DNA of 64,000 nt, from positions 387,001-451,000 of the forward strand of contig NZ_CAJQUA010000001.1 of the NCBI RefSeq assembly GCF_907163135.1, written 5' to 3'. The translations under genes were made by a program, and so were the position numbers. The stretch is from Brachymonas denitrificans (lineage in GTDB: Bacteria > Pseudomonadota > Gammaproteobacteria > Burkholderiales > Burkholderiaceae_C). Shown piece after piece: positions 1 to 7,897 of the stretch. Each line of letters opens with the position of its first letter. Position 1 is the first letter of the stretch. The notes below the pieces were generated by a model. The model was given only the letters and a program-made list of their open reading frames with translations, did no database searches and had not been told where the DNA came from.

Positions 1-856
1 CCATGCGCTGCAGGTAGGCGGCGCTGCTCACGTAGGGCTTGGTGGCGATCACGCCGCCATCGGCGCGCTGGCTCATGCCCAGGGTGTTGGGCAGTTCCAC
101 CCACTCAAAGGCGTCGATGTAAATGCCCAGGTACCAGCGGTGCAGCGCCTGCGGCTCCAGCCCGGCGAGCAGCGCGAAATTGCCAATCACCATCAGCCGC
201 TGGATATGGTGCGCGTGCGCTGTCTGCAGCGACTGGGTGATGGCCAGGTGCAGGCAGCGCATGCGTGTGTCGCCGCTCCAGAACCAGTGCGGCAGCGGCT
301 GGTGGTGGCCCAGCGCGTTGTGCGCGTCGTAACCCGGCATGTGCGCCCAGTAGATGCCGCGCACGTATTCGCGCCAGCCCAGAATCTGGCGCACGAACCC
401 CTCCACCGCGGCCAGCGGGGCCTGGCCGCTGCGCCACGCACCCTCGGCGCGCTGCAGCACCTCCAGCGGGTGCAGCATCTTCACTTGCCAGCCCACGCAG
501 TGCTGGCGGCACCAGCGCGCCACGGCCAGGTCGCGGGCGTAGGTGTGGGCGTTGCCGGTTTCTTCGTGCGAGGCCAGGCGCGCAAAGGGCTGCAGCGCAT
601 GCAGGTGCGCCAGCACCTCGGGCACCTCGCCCACGGCCAGCTGCAGCGTGGCGCCACAGGTGCGCAATTGCAGGGCCAGGTCGCGCAGGCTTTCGCGCAG
701 AAAACCGTAGTGCTGCAGCGCGCAGTCGGGCTGCGCCCACAGGCTGGGCTCCAGCACGTACAGGCACAGCACCGGGCCCTGGCGCGCGGCGTGGATCAGC
801 GGCGCGTGGTCATGCACGCGCAGGTCGCGTTTGAACCAGACGACGGTGTAGGCCAT
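1..856 (-). CDS. Photolyase/cryptochrome-family flavoprotein, C-terminus cut by window edge
   Basis: The first 285 codons are present, and the gene runs off the left edge. The start region (WFKRDLRVHDHAPL) is the usual N-terminal alpha/beta chromophore domain of DNA photolyases. Farther in, the run from HHIQRLMVIGNFALL to the LPNTLGMSQRADGG stretch resembles the FAD-binding half of the iron-sulfur photolyase/cryptochrome group. The cysteines that would hold the cluster lie outside the window, so that assignment is an inference. The family uses blue light for DNA repair or signalling. It is the last of three leftward genes after the LitR-type regulator and the lipocalin, 39 bp from the latter, which suggests light induction. 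A second, class I photolyase ends the opposite operon. The start was chosen at the ATG that gives the conserved N-terminus. Confidence 0.85.
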   Translation of the reverse strand, partial: MAYTVVWFKRDLRVHDHAPLIHAARQGPVLCLYVLEPSLWAQPDCALQHYGFLRESLRDLALQLRTCGATLQLAVGEVPEVLAHLHALQPFARLASHEETGNAHTYARDLAVARWCRQHCVGWQVKMLHPLEVLQRAEGAWRSGQAPLAAVEGFVRQILGWREYVRGIYWAHMPGYDAHNALGHHQPLPHWFWSGDTRMRCLHLAITQSLQTAHAHHIQRLMVIGNFALLAGLEPQALHRWYLGIYIDAFEWVELPNTLGMSQRADGGVIATKPYVSSAAYLQRM

Positions 857-895
857 GGTGCGCTTGCCTGGGGTGGGGGCCGATGCGTGGGGCGG

Positions 896-1498
896 TCAGT
901 GCGCCGGGTCCTGGCGCTCGTGCGTGACCCAGATGAGCGCGGCGGTATCGACCCCCAGCGCGCGCGCCTGGGCGACGATGGCGTTTTGCTGTGCCGGGGC
1001 GATGTGCTTGTCGCGCGCCAGAATCCAGGCGTAACCCGTATCAGGCCCCACGACCAGGGCCCAGCGGTAGTCCGGGTCCAGCGCGGCGACGTGGTAGCCG
1101 CCGTAGAACGGCCCGAAGAACGACACCTTGAGCGACGCCGTGGTGGGCGCGCCGGTGAACAGGGCTTTGCCCACGGCTTCGCGCCACTGGCCGCTGGCCG
1201 GGGCATAGCCGCGGTTGACCACGCGCACGCTGCCGTCGGCCTGCGCGGTATAGGTGGCGGACACATCGGTCATGCCGCGCTCAAAGGCGTGATCCAGGCG
1301 CGCCAGCTCATACCAGCGGCCCTGGTAGCGCTGCATGTCAAACGGCGTCACGGCGGTCACGCCCTGCGGCGGGCGGGTGCTGGCGCAGCCCGCCAGCAGC
1401 AGGACAGTGCCGGCCAGCAGCAGGGCCAGCAGTGCCAGGCGATGGCGATGCTGGCGCGATGGGCGGGCGCTACGCAGGGTGCGGGCGGCGGTGTGCAT
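896..1498 (-). CDS. blc: Outer-membrane lipocalin (Blc-type lipoprotein)
   Basis: This is a 200-residue bacterial lipocalin that probably binds or carries fatty acids or lysophospholipids at the outer membrane under envelope stress. The N-terminus is a basic segment, a hydrophobic stretch and a lipobox LLAGC, so it should be lipid-anchored at that Cys. The lipocalin signature follows (RYQGRWYELARLDHAFERG), then the central strands (FFGPFYGGYHV, YRWALVVGPD) and the final WILAR strand. It lies 18 bp downstream of the LitR-type regulator on the same strand and 39 bp upstream of the photolyase-like gene. Blc-type genes recur in light or envelope-stress clusters of this kind, which fits the neighbouring lipid-modifying genes. 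The family call is firm; the ligand is not known. Confidence 0.9.
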   Translation of the reverse strand: MHTAARTLRSARPSRQHRHRLALLALLLAGTVLLLAGCASTRPPQGVTAVTPFDMQRYQGRWYELARLDHAFERGMTDVSATYTAQADGSVRVVNRGYAPASGQWREAVGKALFTGAPTTASLKVSFFGPFYGGYHVAALDPDYRWALVVGPDTGYAWILARDKHIAPAQQNAIVAQARALGVDTAALIWVTHERQDPAH

Positions 1499-1516
1499 AC
1501 AAAGTCCTCCAGTGGT

Positions 1517-2491
1517 TCATTGGCCGCGGCGCCACTGCGCCACCAGCGGTTGCAGGGCAGGCAGCTGCGCCACGGCGCTAACGCCTGCCAGCGGCCGCTG
1601 GTACAGCGCGGTGCAGGCGCCACCCACCCACAGCGCGGTGGCGGGGGGCAGTTGCGCGCGCAGCTCGCGCAGGCTGGCCTGCACCAGGGCGGGTTTGTGC
1701 ACGTTGCTGAAGCTCAGGGCCACCACGTCGGCGCGGTGGGCCCGCGCGGCCTGCGCAATGTCGGTCAGCGGCGTTTGCGTGCCCAGCGACACGCAGGTGC
1801 AGCCCTCCAGCGCCAACAGGGCTTCCACCATCAGCAGGCCCAGGCTGTGCTGCTCTTGCGGCAGCGTGGTCAGCAGCACCTTGGGGCCCAGCGGCACGGG
1901 CTGCGGCGCCAGCGTGGAAATGGCATGGCGCAGCACGCCGGTGATGACCTCGGTGTACAGGTGCTCCTCGTAAATCTCGAAGCGGCCCTGCGCCCAGGCG
2001 TCGCCCACCGCAGTCGTCAAAGGCGCGACCAGATCGGTGACAAAAGCCCCCAGGCCCATGCGCAGCTGGGCGTGGCTCAGGCCGTGCCGCAGCGCGCGCG
2101 GATCGTGCGTGCCGATGGCGTGGAGCAGTTCCTCCAGCAGGTGCGAGTGGAGAGAGTCTTGTTTGTGTGTCTTGGACAAAAAGGCTGTGGTGGCCGGTTC
2201 CTGGCTTTCCAGCAATTGCCCCAACTGGGCGTCATCCAGGCCCACCACCTTGCCTGGCCGCAGGCCGCCATCGAGCAGCCGGCGGATTTGCTTGAGCCGC
2301 TGCACCTGGGCTGCGCTGTACAGCCTGTCACCCGCCGAATCCCGCGTGGGCGCAGGGAATCCATAGCGCTTTTCCCACACGCGTAAGGTGTCTTTGCCCA
2401 GGCCTGTTTCGCGCTCCACGGCGGCAATCGGCAGGCCTGCATCGCCGGTGGGGGGTGCAGTAAAAGACGGTGCGGGAGTTGGGGTGCTCAT
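1517..2491 (-). CDS. litR: LitR/CarH-type MerR regulator with adenosylcobalamin light-sensor domain
   Basis: This is a repressor of light-inducible genes, expected to bind DNA as a B12-loaded tetramer in the dark and to release it when light breaks the adenosylcobalamin Co-C bond. From the ATG at 2491 (324 residues), residues about 20-88 form a MerR winged helix (TLRVWEKRYGFPAPTR). The middle carries the CarH signature W-x9-E-H (W166, E176, H177). Next is a cobalamin-binding ExHxxG motif (E213, H215, G218), with H215 the likely lower axial ligand. The residue after W166 is Ala, where Thermus CarH has the His that caps cobalt after illumination. An in-frame TTG at 2497 is an alternative start; neither has a good ribosome-binding site. 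It is divergent from the lipid and photolyase operon, with which it shares a palindromic promoter region. Confidence 0.9.
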   Translation of the reverse strand: MSTPTPAPSFTAPPTGDAGLPIAAVERETGLGKDTLRVWEKRYGFPAPTRDSAGDRLYSAAQVQRLKQIRRLLDGGLRPGKVVGLDDAQLGQLLESQEPATTAFLSKTHKQDSLHSHLLEELLHAIGTHDPRALRHGLSHAQLRMGLGAFVTDLVAPLTTAVGDAWAQGRFEIYEEHLYTEVITGVLRHAISTLAPQPVPLGPKVLLTTLPQEQHSLGLLMVEALLALEGCTCVSLGTQTPLTDIAQAARAHRADVVALSFSNVHKPALVQASLRELRAQLPPATALWVGGACTALYQRPLAGVSAVAQLPALQPLVAQWRRGQ

Positions 2492-2517
2492 GGACAAAGG
2501 AGGATGGGTTGCGTTAA

Positions 2518-2552
2518 TTGTCTAAGACAAAAATAATTTTGTCTAGTACAAT
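2518..2552. promoter_or_regulatory. Divergent overlapping promoters with palindromic operator (probable LitR site)
   Basis: The gap between the regulator and the rightward operon holds an inverted repeat AGACAAAA (2525-2532) / TTTTGTCT (2537-2544) and a smaller overlapping one, TTGTCT/AGACAA (2518-2530). Rightward, AAGACA (2524-2529) and TACAAT (2547-2552) are 17 bp apart, as for -35 and -10 boxes. On the other strand TAGACA and GACAAT are also 17 bp apart across the same bases. A repressor on the palindrome would cover both promoters. That LitR is that repressor is inferred from position. Confidence 0.65.
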
Positions 2553-2612
2553 ACGCATTATGTGCAGCAGCCAGGGCTGCACTCCACAGTACCGCAGATT
2601 GGAATCAGGCCC

Positions 2613-3917
2613 ATGAAAGTCGCAGTGATCGGATCAGGCATCTCGGGTTTGGCGGCCGCGCACCGCCTGCGGCGGCACGCGCAGGTGGTGCTGTTCGAGG
2701 CGGGCAGCTATTTTGGCGGCCACACCCACACGGTGGATGTCACGCTGCCCGATGCCCAGGGCCAGCGCGTCACGCACGGCGTGGACACGGGTTTTCTGGT
2801 GCTCAACGAGCGCACCTATCCCGGTTTGATTGGCTTGCTGGAAGAACTGGGCGTACCCACGGCGGCGTCGGACATGTCGTTCTCGGTACAGGTGCCGGGT
2901 GCTGGCGCGCTGGGGGCAGGGGCGCTGGAGTGGAGCGGCTCCAGCTTGGCGACGGTATTTGCCCAGCGGCGCAACCTGCTGCGACCGCGCTTTCTGGCCA
3001 TGTTGGCCGAGCTGCTGCGCTTTAACCGCCTGTGCACCGCCCTGGCCGAGCGCGGTGAAGACCGGGCGGTGGCCCAGCCTTTGGGCGAGTTTCTTGACCA
3101 GCACGGCTTTGGCGCTGCGTTTCGTGATTGGTACTTTTTGCCCATGCTGGGCTGCATTTGGAGCTGCCCGACGGACCAGATGCTGCGCTTTCCCGTGGCC
3201 ACCATGGTGCGCTTTTGCCACAACCATGGCCTGATCCAGGTGCGGAACCGGCCCCAGTGGTACACGGTGGCGGGCGGCGCGCGCCAGTACGTCCATGCCA
3301 TCGTGCAAGGGCTGGACGCGCGGCTGGCAACGCCAGTAGAACGCATCCAGCGCAACGCCGCCGGCGTGCTCATCCAGACCAGCGCCGGCAGCGAGCATTT
3401 CGACGCCGTGGTGCTGGCCGTGCACAGCGACCAGGCCTTGCGCCTGCTGGCCCAGCCCAGCGCTGTTGAACAACAGGTGCTGGGCGCCATCCGCTACCAG
3501 CCCAACCGCGCCGTGCTGCACACCGACACCCGCGTGATGCCCCAGCGCCGTGCCGCCTGGGCCGCGTGGAACTACGAGCGCGCGGCCAGCGGCGCACAGG
3601 AATCGGCCCGCGTCTGCCTGCACTATTGGCTCAACCGCCTGCAGCCGCTGCCCTTTGCCCAGCCGGTGCTGGTGTCGCTGAACCCCTTGCACGACATTGC
3701 CCCGGCACAGGTGCTGGGTGAGTTCGACTACGACCACCCGGTGTTCGACCTGGGGGCCATGGCCGCACAAAAGCGCGTGCCGCAGCTGCAGGGCGCGCAG
3801 CACACCTGGTTTGCCGGTGCCTGGACGGGTTACGGTTTTCATGAAGACGGCCTGCAGTCGGGCTGGCGCGCCGCCGATGCGCTGCTGGCGCAGATGCAGC
3901 GCAGGAAGGCCGCATGA
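2613..3917 (+). CDS. FAD-dependent amine-oxidase-like protein of the light/lipid cluster
   Basis: This 434-residue flavoprotein starts directly with the dinucleotide-binding loop (VAVIGSGISGLAAAHRL) and carries FGGHTHT and GVDTGFLVLNERTYP. These are typical of the NAD/FAD-binding protein that accompanies cyclopropane-synthase-like genes. The C-terminus has the second flavin motif (FAGAWTGYGFHEDGLQSG). The family pairs with DUF1365 and a CFA-type methyltransferase in photo-oxidative-stress operons, where it is thought to act on unsaturated or methylated fatty acyl chains; the exact reaction is not settled here. It is the first gene of the rightward operon, about 55 bp after the predicted transcription start. 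An upstream GTG at 2562 would add 17 unlike residues, so the ATG at 2613 was preferred. It overlaps the next gene by 4 bp. Confidence 0.85.
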   Translation: MKVAVIGSGISGLAAAHRLRRHAQVVLFEAGSYFGGHTHTVDVTLPDAQGQRVTHGVDTGFLVLNERTYPGLIGLLEELGVPTAASDMSFSVQVPGAGALGAGALEWSGSSLATVFAQRRNLLRPRFLAMLAELLRFNRLCTALAERGEDRAVAQPLGEFLDQHGFGAAFRDWYFLPMLGCIWSCPTDQMLRFPVATMVRFCHNHGLIQVRNRPQWYTVAGGARQYVHAIVQGLDARLATPVERIQRNAAGVLIQTSAGSEHFDAVVLAVHSDQALRLLAQPSAVEQQVLGAIRYQPNRAVLHTDTRVMPQRRAAWAAWNYERAASGAQESARVCLHYWLNRLQPLPFAQPVLVSLNPLHDIAPAQVLGEFDYDHPVFDLGAMAAQKRVPQLQGAQHTWFAGAWTGYGFHEDGLQSGWRAADALLAQMQRRKAA

Positions 3918-4726
3918 CCCCCGCTGCCGCACCCGGCCCTGTGCCGCACATCGGCTTCGGCCATGTGTGGCACACGCGGCTGCGCCCGCGCCAGCACCGC
4001 TTCAGCGTGCCTACCTTCTTCCTCATGTTGCCCATGCGCACGCTGCGCGCGCAGCCGCAGGCGGCGGGGGTGCTGGCCCTGAACCGCGCCGGGGTGCTGG
4101 CCTTTCGCGATGCGGATCACGGCGACGGCAGCGACGCGAGCCACGGCGGCGCACTGGCCTGGCTGGAGGCGCTGCTGCATGCCGAGGGCATTACCGACGC
4201 GCAGGGCGAGATCTGGCTGCAGTGCTACCCGCGCGTGCTGGGCTACAGCTTCAAGCCGGTAAGTTTTTGGTACTGCCACCGCAGCGACGGCAGCCTGCGC
4301 GCCATCGTGGCCGAGGTGAACAACACCTTTGGCGAGCGCCACGCCTATCTGCTCGATCAGCCGCGCTACGGCCAGGAGCTGCAGGCGCGCAAGGCCTTTC
4401 ATGTGTCGCCGTTTTGCGCGGTGGAGGGCGGCTACCGCTTCGAGTTCCGCCGCAGCGGGCCCGAAGGCCTGGGCTCAGCGCGGGTGCGTATCGATTACCA
4501 CGACGCCGAAGGCCCGGTGCTGCTCACCGGCATGGCCGGGCGGCTCGAACCCCTTACCGCCGCCAGTCGCCGCCGCGCGTTGTGGCGCTACCCCCTGCTG
4601 ACGCTGGGCGTGATGGCCCGCATTCTCTGGAACGCCTTGCTGCTGTGGCTCAAACACGTGCCATTCCACGCCAAGCCCGCCGCGCCGGTGCTGCCCGTTT
4701 CCCGTTCATCCTCATCCGAGCACTGA
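3914..4726 (+). CDS. DUF1365 family protein
   Basis: This 270-residue protein belongs to DUF1365, recognised from GHVWHTRLRPRQHRF near the N-terminus, then LGYSFKPVSFWYCHR, EVNNTFGERHAYLL and KAFHVSPF. There is no signal peptide. A hydrophobic C-terminal stretch (LGVMARILWNALLLWLKH) probably associates it with the membrane. The biochemical role is not established. The gene almost always sits between the flavin oxidoreductase and the CFA-type methyltransferase, as here, so participation in the same fatty-acid modification is a fair inference. It starts inside the end of the preceding gene (ATGA overlap) and stops 2 bp before the next start, so translation of the three is coupled. Confidence 0.87.
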   Translation: MTPAAAPGPVPHIGFGHVWHTRLRPRQHRFSVPTFFLMLPMRTLRAQPQAAGVLALNRAGVLAFRDADHGDGSDASHGGALAWLEALLHAEGITDAQGEIWLQCYPRVLGYSFKPVSFWYCHRSDGSLRAIVAEVNNTFGERHAYLLDQPRYGQELQARKAFHVSPFCAVEGGYRFEFRRSGPEGLGSARVRIDYHDAEGPVLLTGMAGRLEPLTAASRRRALWRYPLLTLGVMARILWNALLLWLKHVPFHAKPAAPVLPVSRSSSSEH

Positions 4727-4728
4727 CC

Positions 4729-5967
4729 ATGAACACCACCACGACGACAAACCCGTTCTCGCTGCCCCTGCCCGCCAGTGCGCCCGCCAGCGCGCGCAGC
4801 GGACTGCGCCTGCTGCAGCGCTTGCAGCACGGCACGCTGCACCTGGAGCTACCCGACGGCAGCACGCTGCAAGTGGGCCAGGGCGCGGGCCAGGGCGGCT
4901 ACCCGCACGCCAGCCTGCACCTGCACCACTGGCGCGTGTTTGGCGCAGTGCTGCGCTCGGGCGACATCGGCCTGGCCGAGGGCTATATCGCCCAGGAATG
5001 GAGCACGCCCCACCTGGCCGACCTGCTGCGCCTGCTGATGGCCAACCGTGATGCGCTGGAATCCCTGGTCTACGGCGCCTGGTGGGGGCGCCTGGCCTAC
5101 CGGCTGCGCCACCTGCTCAACCGCAACAGCCGCGCGGGCAGCCGCCGCAACATCCACGCCCATTACGACTTGGGCAACGCCTTCTACCAGCTGTGGCTGG
5201 ACCCGAGCATGAATTACTCGTCGGCCTGGTTCCAGGGTGACTTGACGGGCGACCTGACCGCTGCGCAGCACGCCAAAGTGCGCCGCGCCCTGCACAGCGC
5301 CGGCGTGCAGCCCGGCAGCCGCGTGCTGGAAATTGGCTGCGGCTGGGGCGCACTGGCCGAGATGGCGGCGGGCGAGTGTCAGGCCCATGTGACGGGCGTG
5401 ACGCTGTCCACCGAGCAGCTGGCGTTTGCCCAGGTGCGCCTGCAGGCCGCGGGCCTGGCGCCGCAGGCCGATCTGCGCCTGCAGGACTACCGCGACATAC
5501 AGGACGGGCCATTCGACGCCATTTGCTCCATCGAGATGGTGGAAGCCGTGGGCCAGGCCTACTGGCCCAGCTACTTTGGCGCGCTGGCGCGGCTGCTCAA
5601 GCCCGGCGGGCGGGCCTGTGTGCAAAGCATCGTCATCGACGACGCGCTGTTCGACCGCTACGTGCAGGGCACGGACTTCATCCAGCAGTACGTCTTCCCT
5701 GGCGGCTGCCTGCCCAGCCCGGCGCGCTTTCGCGCCGCCGCGCAGCAGGCCGGCCTGCGCGTGATCGAGGAATTCGCCTTCGGCCCCGACTACGCCGAAA
5801 CCCTGCGCCGCTGGCACCGCCAGTTCACCGAGCGGCGCGCCCAGGTGCTGGCCCAGGGCTTTGATGCGGCCTTCCTGCGCACCTGGGAGTTTTACCTGGC
5901 GTACTGCGAGGCGGCCTTCGACAGCCGCAACATCGACGTGGTGCAGTACACCTTGGTGAAAGATTAA
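4729..5967 (+). CDS. Cyclopropane-fatty-acid-synthase-like SAM methyltransferase
   Basis: This 412-residue methyltransferase transfers a methyl or methylene group from S-adenosylmethionine to double bonds of membrane fatty acyl chains. Evidence: the N-terminal lipid-binding domain, the CFA hallmark HAHYDLGNAFYQLWLD followed by MNYSSAWF, the SAM loop VLEIGCGWGALAE, CSIEMVEAVG, and a C-terminus with FIQQYVFPGGCLPS. In photo-oxidative-stress operons of other Proteobacteria, relatives make methylated intermediates of furan fatty acids (UfaM type) rather than cyclopropanes; which applies here cannot be told from sequence. The start is the ATG 2 bp after the DUF1365 stop; the frame stays open upstream but there overlaps DUF1365. 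Confidence 0.88.
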   Translation: MNTTTTTNPFSLPLPASAPASARSGLRLLQRLQHGTLHLELPDGSTLQVGQGAGQGGYPHASLHLHHWRVFGAVLRSGDIGLAEGYIAQEWSTPHLADLLRLLMANRDALESLVYGAWWGRLAYRLRHLLNRNSRAGSRRNIHAHYDLGNAFYQLWLDPSMNYSSAWFQGDLTGDLTAAQHAKVRRALHSAGVQPGSRVLEIGCGWGALAEMAAGECQAHVTGVTLSTEQLAFAQVRLQAAGLAPQADLRLQDYRDIQDGPFDAICSIEMVEAVGQAYWPSYFGALARLLKPGGRACVQSIVIDDALFDRYVQGTDFIQQYVFPGGCLPSPARFRAAAQQAGLRVIEEFAFGPDYAETLRRWHRQFTERRAQVLAQGFDAAFLRTWEFYLAYCEAAFDSRNIDVVQYTLVKD

Positions 5968-5995
5968 AAACCATAGCTGCTCGCGCTTTCTGCAT
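5966..5995 (+). repeat. Half of a Comamonadaceae-type intergenic palindromic repeat
   Basis: The 28-bp gap after the methyltransferase is filled by an A-run, then ATAGCTGCTCGCGCTTT and a short tail. From memory this matches the left arm of a very common interspersed palindrome in Comamonadaceae genomes (core ATAGCTGCTNGCGCTT). The right arm is absent. No other copy was noticed in the window. It leaves the next gene without a clear Shine-Dalgarno. Confidence 0.45.
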
Positions 5996-6592
5996 ATGCC
6001 TTACAGCCTCATTTCATCGCTAAACCGAATGGCCCGCGTGGGCGTGCTGGCGGTGGCCTTGGGGGCCGCGGTCGCCAGCGCCACCGCTGCGGCCGATGGC
6101 GCAGCCGCCCCGCCCAGCTTTGTGCAGCAGGCGCTGCCCGCCGCAGCCCTGCTGGGCCAGGGGCAGATGCGCTTTCTGGGGCTGCGCATTTACGACGCCC
6201 GCCTGTGGGTGGGCCCGCAATTCAAGGCGGCCGACTTTGGTGACTACCCGCTGGCGCTGGAGCTGAGTTACCACCGCGCCTTCAAGGGCGCGGCCATCGC
6301 GCAGCGCTCCATCGACGAGATCGAGCGCCAGGGTGAGTTGCCGCCCGCGCAGGCGCAACGCTGGCTGAAAGTCTTGACCGCCTTGCTGCCCGATGTGCAG
6401 TCTGGCGACCGGCTGACCGGCCTGTACCAACCCGGCCGGGGCATGCGTTTTTGGCGCGGCGAGCAGTTGCTGGGCGTCACGGACGATGCCGAGCTGGCGC
6501 GCCGCTTTTTCGCCATCTGGCTGTCGCCGCGCACCTCCGAGCCCGGCCTGCGCAGCGCCTTGCTGGCGCGCAGATCAGAAGGCGGGCCATGA
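5996..6592 (+). CDS. Exported chalcone-isomerase-like protein
   Basis: The 198-residue product has a signal peptide (hydrophobic residues about 13-32, cut near ATAAADG). It then has the bacterial chalcone-isomerase-like fold signature: GQGQMRFLGLRIYDARLWVG, then LELSYHRAFKGAAIAQRSIDEIE, and MRFWRGEQLLG. Bacterial members are periplasmic, lack the plant catalytic set, and may bind fatty acids; they recur in clusters with CFA-like enzymes and DUF3833 lipoproteins. Function here is inferred from that context. There is no good ribosome-binding site before the ATG at 5996. An internal ATG at 6029 would still leave a usable signal peptide. It overlaps the next gene by 4 bp. Confidence 0.75.
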   Translation: MPYSLISSLNRMARVGVLAVALGAAVASATAAADGAAAPPSFVQQALPAAALLGQGQMRFLGLRIYDARLWVGPQFKAADFGDYPLALELSYHRAFKGAAIAQRSIDEIERQGELPPAQAQRWLKVLTALLPDVQSGDRLTGLYQPGRGMRFWRGEQLLGVTDDAELARRFFAIWLSPRTSEPGLRSALLARRSEGGP

Positions 6593-7893
6593 CCCGCGCC
6601 CATCTTCCGTGGACTGCCGCGCAGGTGCTGCCCTGGCGCGCCGGCCTGGCCTACGGGCTGCTGGGCCTGCCACTGGCCTTTGCCGCGCTGCCGTTGTACG
6701 TGGTGCTGCCGCATTACTACGCCAGCGACCTGGGCCTGCCGCTGGCCACCGTGGGCGCGCTGCTGATGCTGGTGCGGCTGATGGATGCTGGGGCTGAGCC
6801 GCTGCTGGGCCGCCTGAGTGATCGGCTGTACCGCCGCACCTCGCAGGCCGTGCTGTGGGTGGCCGGGGCTGCGGCGCTGCTGCTGGCGCTGGGCCTGGCG
6901 GGCCTGTTCTTCCCCCGCGTGCAGGGTAAAGCGGCGCTGGCGGTGTGGATGGTGGCGGGGCTGCTGTTCACCTGCCTGGCGCACAGCCTGCTGGTCATCG
7001 CGCACCAGGCCTGGGGCGTGCGCCTGGGGGGCGACGCCTTGCAGCGCAGCCGCATCGTGGCCTGGCGCGAGGGGGCGGGGCTGCTGGGCGTGGTCACGGC
7101 CAGCGCGCTGTCGGTGGCCTGGGGCGCGGGCAGTATGTTGGCCGTGTTTGCGTTGGCACTGCTGGCCGGCTGGCTGGTGCTGTGGCGCGCGCCGCGCCCG
7201 CCGGTGGCGGTTGCGCTACGCGATAGGGGGCATCAACCCAGTCCTGCGCTGTGGCAGCCACTGGCCGAATCACCATTCCGCCGCCTGTTGACCGTGTTTT
7301 TGTGCAACGGCATCGCCAGCGCCATACCGGCCGCGCTGATGCTGTTCTTCGCCCAGGACCGGCTGCTGGCCACGCAGCCGCAGATCGCGCTGTTTCTTGT
7401 GCTGTATTTCGTCAGTGGCGCGCTGTCCATGCCGGCTTGGCTGCGCGTGGTGCGCCGCTTCGGGCTGGAGCGCGCGTGGCTGGCCGGCATGTTGCTGGCT
7501 GTGGTCTGCTTTGGCTGGGCTGCGGGCCTGGAAGGCGGCCAGGTGCTTGCCTTTGGCGTGATCTGCGTGCTGTCCGGCATGGCGCTGGGGGCCGACCTGG
7601 CCGTGCCCGGCGCGCTGCTGGCCCTGCTGATCGAGCGCCACGGTGCCCAGGGCGTGCACGACGGCGCCTACTTGGGCTGGTGGAACCTGGCCACCAAGCT
7701 CAACCTGGCGCTGGCCGCAGGCGCCACGCTGCCGCTCTTGCAATGGCTGGGCTACACGCCCGGCAGCCAGGATTTTTATGCGCTGCAGCACCTGGCTTGG
7801 GTCTACGCGCTGCTGCCCTGCGCGCTCAAGCTGGTGGCCGCGTCGTTGCTGCACTTGCTGCTGATCGATTCTCCAGACCACCCCCAGGAGTGA
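6589..7893 (+). CDS. MFS permease, MelB/GPH-like
   Basis: This is an inner-membrane transporter of 434 residues with about 12 hydrophobic segments, for example GLLGLPLAFAALPLYVVLPHYY at the start. It has the loop DAGAEPLLGRLSDR characteristic of the glycoside-pentoside-hexuronide/MFS_2 group, and later WWNLATKLNLALAAGATLPLL. The substrate is unknown. In this operon type it may move a lipid-related compound rather than a sugar. The start is the ATG overlapping the previous stop (ATGA). Five bases separate it from the lipoprotein gene that follows. Confidence 0.82.
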   Translation: MTRAHLPWTAAQVLPWRAGLAYGLLGLPLAFAALPLYVVLPHYYASDLGLPLATVGALLMLVRLMDAGAEPLLGRLSDRLYRRTSQAVLWVAGAAALLLALGLAGLFFPRVQGKAALAVWMVAGLLFTCLAHSLLVIAHQAWGVRLGGDALQRSRIVAWREGAGLLGVVTASALSVAWGAGSMLAVFALALLAGWLVLWRAPRPPVAVALRDRGHQPSPALWQPLAESPFRRLLTVFLCNGIASAIPAALMLFFAQDRLLATQPQIALFLVLYFVSGALSMPAWLRVVRRFGLERAWLAGMLLAVVCFGWAAGLEGGQVLAFGVICVLSGMALGADLAVPGALLALLIERHGAQGVHDGAYLGWWNLATKLNLALAAGATLPLLQWLGYTPGSQDFYALQHLAWVYALLPCALKLVAASLLHLLLIDSPDHPQE

Positions 7894-7897
7894 CACC

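Noticed and set aside
140-2386. A long rightward open frame (748 codons) opposite the regulator, lipocalin and photolyase-like genes
   Set aside because: It is the high-GC shadow of three clear leftward genes; the residues are Gln/His/Gly-rich without any family motif.
2634-3932. A 432-codon leftward frame opposite the FAD amine-oxidase-like gene
   Set aside because: Antisense shadow of a well-supported flavoprotein; biased Gln/His/Arg composition.
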